Part shown: positions 60,575-64,000 of the stretch, in pieces
How positions within the stretch are numbered: the first letter of the stretch is position 1
Layout of the letters: the number at the start of each line of letters is the position of its first letter
Assembly (NCBI GenBank): GCA_018384375.1
Contig: JAHAYJ010000079.1
Span: 1-64,000, forward strand
DNA from: Lachnospiraceae bacterium
Lineage (GTDB): Bacteria > Bacillota > Clostridia > Lachnospirales > Lachnospiraceae
Length of the DNA: 64,000 bases
Direction: 5' to 3'
Position numbers and translations under genes: made by a program
Notes under the pieces: generated by a model
Told to the model about the DNA's origin: nothing
Databases searched by the model: none
What the model saw: only the letters and a program-made list of their open reading frames with translations

Positions 60575-61638
60575 GGATTGATAAATTTTTTCTGGCAAGC
60601 GATCATTTCAGTTCTCATGGATTCATTTCTAATCAGTTCTTCTGCTATGTGCAATAGCTCTTCTGTTATTTCACCGGATATACTCATGCCATGCTTACTA
60701 AAATAATCAGCGTTATAGCTTTCACATCCGGGAATTGGCGAAGTATGAAGGATAGGAATTCCACATACAGCAGCTTCCGTGGATGAGAGACCACCCGGTT
60801 TTGTGATGAATAAATCACATGCTTTCATATAGGATGACATGTCATCACATTGACCAATAACCGTAATTCCTGCGTTATTCTGTTCTTTCAATTTTTGAAA
60901 CAGATTCTGATTGCTTCCACAGACAATAATAAGTTCTATATCTTTTCTGGAAGAAAAATAATACTGTATTTTTGAAATTGCATTTTCAATATTTCCGCCA
61001 CCCATACTTCCACCGGCGATCAGAATATATTTCTTCTCCATAGCAAGCCTCAATCGCTTTTTTACTTCCCTGCGAGGTTCATTTGCTGCAAAACAATTAC
61101 GCGTAGGGATACCAAAAGGATAAAGCTTTTCTTTAGGGAGTCCTCTTTTAATAAAGTCCTCTGTCAAGTCTTTGGCCGGAATAATGTATGCATCGCATTC
61201 AGTTTCTTCTGTAAAAGGAATACATACATAATCGGTTGCAACAAAGATTGTTTTGGGGATAGAAATGCCATGGCGTTTCATATTTGTCATTATTTCTGCA
61301 GGAAATAAGTGAGGCATGATGACAACATCAAAGTGATGTTCTGTAAAATATTCCTGCATTATTTTATCCATGCCACGATTTACAAAATAGACCGGAGAAT
61401 GAAAAGGTAAACGGCGGTAAGAATTACCAATTCTATATATTGCTCCAAATGCTTTTGGAGTATTTCGGGCGGTTGCAATGTAGGTTCTGTCTATTCCATT
61501 AGACAGACGATTGCTTTTTAGCATATAGGGATTAAGCATTTTAGCATGATGTCCACGCTTTTTCATTTCCTCCAAAATAGCTTTACCGGCAGAATTGTGA
61601 CCGCCTCCGGTGCCGCAGGATAAAATCAGTGCATCCAT
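60526..61638 (-). CDS. processive diacylglycerol glycosyltransferase-like protein (MGDG synthase family)
   Basis: This 370-residue family 28 glycosyltransferase resembles UgtP/MGDG synthases, which add glucose or galactose from a UDP-sugar to diacylglycerol at the inner membrane face. It has the N-terminal loop SCGTGGGHNSAGKAI, the central IAGGSMGGGNIENA and the donor-site motif FITKPGGLSSTEAAVCGIPI. Length is normal. It overlaps the plsY-like gene by 13 bp, which links it to glycerolipid synthesis. The IS200 remnant reaches its 3' end but the protein seems complete. Confidence 0.88.
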   Translation of the reverse strand: MDALILSCGTGGGHNSAGKAILEEMKKRGHHAKMLNPYMLKSNRLSNGIDRTYIATARNTPKAFGAIYRIGNSYRRLPFHSPVYFVNRGMDKIMQEYFTEHHFDVVIMPHLFPAEIMTNMKRHGISIPKTIFVATDYVCIPFTEETECDAYIIPAKDLTEDFIKRGLPKEKLYPFGIPTRNCFAANEPRREVKKRLRLAMEKKYILIAGGSMGGGNIENAISKIQYYFSSRKDIELIIVCGSNQNLFQKLKEQNNAGITVIGQCDDMSSYMKACDLFITKPGGLSSTEAAVCGIPILHTSPIPGCESYNADYFSKHGMSISGEITEELLHIAEELIRNESMRTEMIACQKKFINPYAAVNVCDFAEKICR

Positions 61639-62243
61639 AAAATTCTCACCTTCATTTTCTCTTTTTCCTCAGAGCTTGCCGCCATACGTAAGTAAACAGC
61701 TGCTGTGATAAATAGAAATCCAATCCATATATTGGTTTCCGTTACCAGGCAGGCCATGCATAAAAGCGAACAGAAATATGCAATTAAAGTACGATAAAAA
61801 TGTGGAGTAATGCGAAATACCAGGGAAAAGAAAATAAAAAATGCCGCAAGTGTTGCAAATGGCTGCCAGATAGGAAGCAGTCCCAACAAACAGCCAAAGG
61901 TTACGGTAATCCCTTTTCCACCTTTCCATTTGTAAAATAACGGAAATGCATGTCCAATAACAGGGGAAGCAAGGACAAGTGATGTTGCTAAGACAACAGG
62001 ACGAAAATGTATCATTATATAGCGCATATAGAAGAAAACAGGGATAAAACCTTTTAACAAATCACAGATCAAAGTCAATGCTCCACACCAAAATCCGCCA
62101 TATTTAAATGCATTAGCAGCTCCCGGATTCTGATCCTTACTGTTTTCAATCATATTTTCCTTCCGAAAAACATTGGAAAATATCCGAGCATATAAAATAC
62201 TTCCGGATAAGTATCCAAATAAAATGAATAGTATGGTTTGCAT
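61626..62243 (-). CDS. plsY: glycerol-3-phosphate acyltransferase PlsY-like
   Basis: This 205-residue membrane acyltransferase uses acyl-phosphate to acylate glycerol-3-phosphate, the first step of phospholipid synthesis. Motifs are the SGSILYAR-type motif 1, NPGAANAFKYGG (motif 2) and KWKGGKGITVTFG (motif 3), with about five TM helices. ATG 62243 with AAGGGAG is preferred over the frame start at 62297. It overlaps the glycosyltransferase gene, making a two-gene lipid operon. It may be a second, specialised plsY. Confidence 0.9.
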   Translation of the reverse strand: MQTILFILFGYLSGSILYARIFSNVFRKENMIENSKDQNPGAANAFKYGGFWCGALTLICDLLKGFIPVFFYMRYIMIHFRPVVLATSLVLASPVIGHAFPLFYKWKGGKGITVTFGCLLGLLPIWQPFATLAAFFIFFSLVFRITPHFYRTLIAYFCSLLCMACLVTETNIWIGFLFITAAVYLRMAASSEEKEKMKVRILWMH

Positions 62244-62418
62244 ATAAACTCCCTTTTGAAAAAGCCATATTTGCTTTAATGAAAATAAGTATATCACCAG
62301 AAGTTTATAGTGTCCATTTAGAAAATGTCTTTATTAGGTCTTGTATTCAGTAATGATTATCTATTATAATTTAAGAAAGTAAAAAATTATTTTATGGTAA
62401 TTTACAGGGGGCGATAAG

Positions 62419-63195
62419 ATGGATAGGATGAAACCAAACGTTTTGGTAGTGGATGATGATGTTGAATTTCTCAACATTGTAAAAACATATCTTGAAGATG
62501 TCGTAAATGTAGAACTTGCTTCCAGTGGCAGACAAGCACTCCGACTTGCTCATGAAGTGCCTATCGATTTAATTTTACTGGATTTTGAAATGCCAATCAT
62601 GGATGGTGTCAAAACACTGACCAACTTGCGTAACCTTAAATCATGTATTAATGTACCGGTTATTATGATTACCGGTCGAAGTGATCGTTATGCGGTAATG
62701 AATTCTCTTGTTATGGGAATTGACGGTTATCTCTTAAAACCTGTGGATAAAGAAACACTGGTGAATACCGTTTTGGAGACTTATCATAAAAAAAGTATTA
62801 AGGGAAATAAAAAGACAATCGTTGCAATAGATGATGATATGTCATATTTAAAGCAGCTGAATAGTTTCCTTAAGGAAACCTATCATGTTATCATGATAAA
62901 TTCAGCCAGACTTGCGCTGGAATATCTGCAGAATCATATACCTGATATTATTATATTGGATTATCAAATTCCGCTTTTTAACGGTGTTACACTAATGAAA
63001 ATGATCCAACAGAACACCGGAAATGAAAAGGTGCCATTTATTATTTTGTCCGGGACATTGGATCAAAAGGCAATTATGGAGTTTTGCCCGTATAAGCCTG
63101 CAGCGGTTCTTGCGAAGCCGGTAGAAAAGGAAGTTCTTTTGGAGCACATAGAACAGGCACTTTTAGAAAATGAACAGGATACATTTGAATTATGA
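62419..63195 (+). CDS. response regulator with two receiver domains
   Basis: This 258-residue protein consists of two CheY-like receiver domains and no output domain. Receiver 1 (about 7-122) has acidic DDD, the phosphorylated Asp in LILLDFEMPIMDG and Lys in YLLKPVDKE. Receiver 2 (about 134-250) has DDD, Asp in IIILDYQIPLFNG and Lys in VLAKPVEKE. Both look competent. A GGGGGCGAT site precedes ATG. It overlaps the next gene, a membrane sensor, by ATGA. It probably relays phosphate or controls by protein contact. Confidence 0.9.
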   Translation: MDRMKPNVLVVDDDVEFLNIVKTYLEDVVNVELASSGRQALRLAHEVPIDLILLDFEMPIMDGVKTLTNLRNLKSCINVPVIMITGRSDRYAVMNSLVMGIDGYLLKPVDKETLVNTVLETYHKKSIKGNKKTIVAIDDDMSYLKQLNSFLKETYHVIMINSARLALEYLQNHIPDIIILDYQIPLFNGVTLMKMIQQNTGNEKVPFIILSGTLDQKAIMEFCPYKPAAVLAKPVEKEVLLEHIEQALLENEQDTFEL

Positions 63196-64000
63196 AAATA
63201 ATAACTTCTCAGCTTTTATTTACATGCTTCCTGTTTGCGTTCTATTTCTCAATTCAGGTATATCGTAAATGGGATTTGCATCATCTTGAAAACAGACTTT
63301 TTTCCGGGTTATGTTTTGCCAGTGGAATCTGGAGTCTGGGATTTTATGGAATAAACATACAAGTGGATGCTCATAAAGCATATTTATGCAGAACTTTTGG
63401 GATGCTTGGTGTGTTTGCTTTCTTAATTATTGCTCAAATTATGATTGCTCATCTCTCTACGTTACCAAAAAAAACAAGTCGCTTCTTTATCCTGTTTTCT
63501 TACATAGGAATTCCTATTTATATCTTTTTGTTGCCCGAAGATAGGGTAATATACCATCTGAGCAATATCGGTATGACTTATTCCTTTGTTTCCGGTTTCT
63601 GGAATAATGCTTATGTACTCTATACGATTATAGTTGCCCTCATGATGGCAATTGCTCTCATATATACCATACGAAATTTTACATATGAATATATACACAT
63701 ATATGCAAAAAAACTTTTTTATGCTGAGCTGTTAGTTATGCTGGGTATGCTTTTGGATACAGTTTTTCCATTAATTGGTATTCCCGCTTTTCCGGGAAGC
63801 ACAATAGGACAATTTGTCGGATTGGTGGTAATGTATGATGCGATTGCATTTATTAACAATTCCAGAATTGATATGAATAATTTATCAAGATATGTATATT
63901 CTTCTATTTCATCACCGGTTTTGGTATATGATAATGATTTAAAACTAAAAATTATCAATGATGCTGCTTTTTCATTTTTAGGAATCAATGAATTAACAGA
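63192..64000 (+). CDS. 7-TM membrane sensor, probable histidine kinase (partial, runs off the window)
   Basis: The frame is open from ATG 63192, overlapping the receiver gene by 4 bp, to the window end (269 codons). The first 210 residues contain about seven TM helices (LLFTCFLFAFYFSIQVY, LGVFAFLIIAQIMIAHL, ALMMAIALIYTI and others) in the pattern of the N-terminal 7TM domain of histidine kinases. A PAS-like segment (SISSPVLVYDNDLKLKIIND) begins near residue 235. The kinase part would lie beyond the edge. Coupling to a double receiver protein suggests a hybrid signalling pair. Confidence 0.75.
   Translation, partial: MKIITSQLLFTCFLFAFYFSIQVYRKWDLHHLENRLFSGLCFASGIWSLGFYGINIQVDAHKAYLCRTFGMLGVFAFLIIAQIMIAHLSTLPKKTSRFFILFSYIGIPIYIFLLPEDRVIYHLSNIGMTYSFVSGFWNNAYVLYTIIVALMMAIALIYTIRNFTYEYIHIYAKKLFYAELLVMLGMLLDTVFPLIGIPAFPGSTIGQFVGLVVMYDAIAFINNSRIDMNNLSRYVYSSISSPVLVYDNDLKLKIINDAAFSFLGINELT

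Noticed and set aside
1-64000. CRISPR array or phage structural module
   Set aside because: I found no regularly spaced short repeats with unique spacers, no cas genes and no capsid, tail, portal or terminase-like frames.

Overview
The window looks like a chromosomal stretch from a gut-type Lachnospiraceae (Clostridia). The grounds are Gram-positive style Shine-Dalgarno sites, lipobox signal peptides, YesM/YesN two-component pairs, LplB/LplC-type sugar ABC transporters, a Bacillus-type LexA box and moderate GC. The genus cannot be named from the sequence alone.

Region 1 (about 0.3-33.3 kb) is a large hemicellulose utilisation locus. It holds GH39 beta-xylosidase, GH31 alpha-xylosidase, two GH43 enzymes, GH51 and GH127 arabinofuranosidases and a beta-helix (GH141-like) protein. 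It also has a simple esterase, a two-domain carboxylesterase/SGNH fusion and a tandem CE1 esterase. An LplB/LplC/lipoprotein ABC importer, AraC and LacI regulators, a MATE transporter, a chemoreceptor and an unassigned 677-aa protein complete it. None of the enzymes has a visible signal peptide. The implied strategy is to import decorated (arabino)xylan oligosaccharides through the ABC system and strip acetyl/feruloyl esters, arabinose and xylose inside the cell. The locus is bounded by a perfect 52-bp inverted repeat that splits one Gfo/Idh/MocA oxidoreductase gene: its C-terminal part lies at 332-1099 (+) and an N-terminal part at 33283-33520 (-).

Region 2 (33.5-39.7 kb) is mobile-element cargo. 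It has a Fic/Doc-type protein lacking the usual active-site His, a response-regulator remnant, an SRAP (YedK/HMCES-like) protein, a DNA polymerase IV under two LexA boxes, a small unknown protein, an excisionase-like HTH protein and a tyrosine integrase. The 3' half of a tRNA-Arg(CCU)-like gene follows as a candidate attachment site. A 92-bp promoter-bearing repeat at 39255 is a direct copy of one at 214. A ParA remnant is followed by an IS1182-family element flanked by identical 23-bp palindromic direct repeats.

Region 3 (41.6-50.3 kb) is a second sugar locus: YesM kinase, YesN regulator, binding protein, two permeases and a second GH31 alpha-xylosidase-like enzyme.

Region 4 (50.3-60.6 kb) is a patchwork of remnants (response regulator, relaxase tail, IstB, FHA, a truncated copy of the AraC regulator, IS200). 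They surround a DUF4143 ATPase gene and a minus-strand LemA/DUF3137 membrane cluster. That cluster includes two lipoproteins with near-identical signal peptides, a DUF2442 protein and a shortened MalT/LuxR-like regulator. One DUF3137 gene is broken by shifts that fall at homopolymer runs.

Region 5 (60.5-64 kb) carries a processive diacylglycerol glucosyltransferase-like gene overlapping plsY. It also carries a two-receiver response regulator overlapping a membrane sensor gene that runs off the window.
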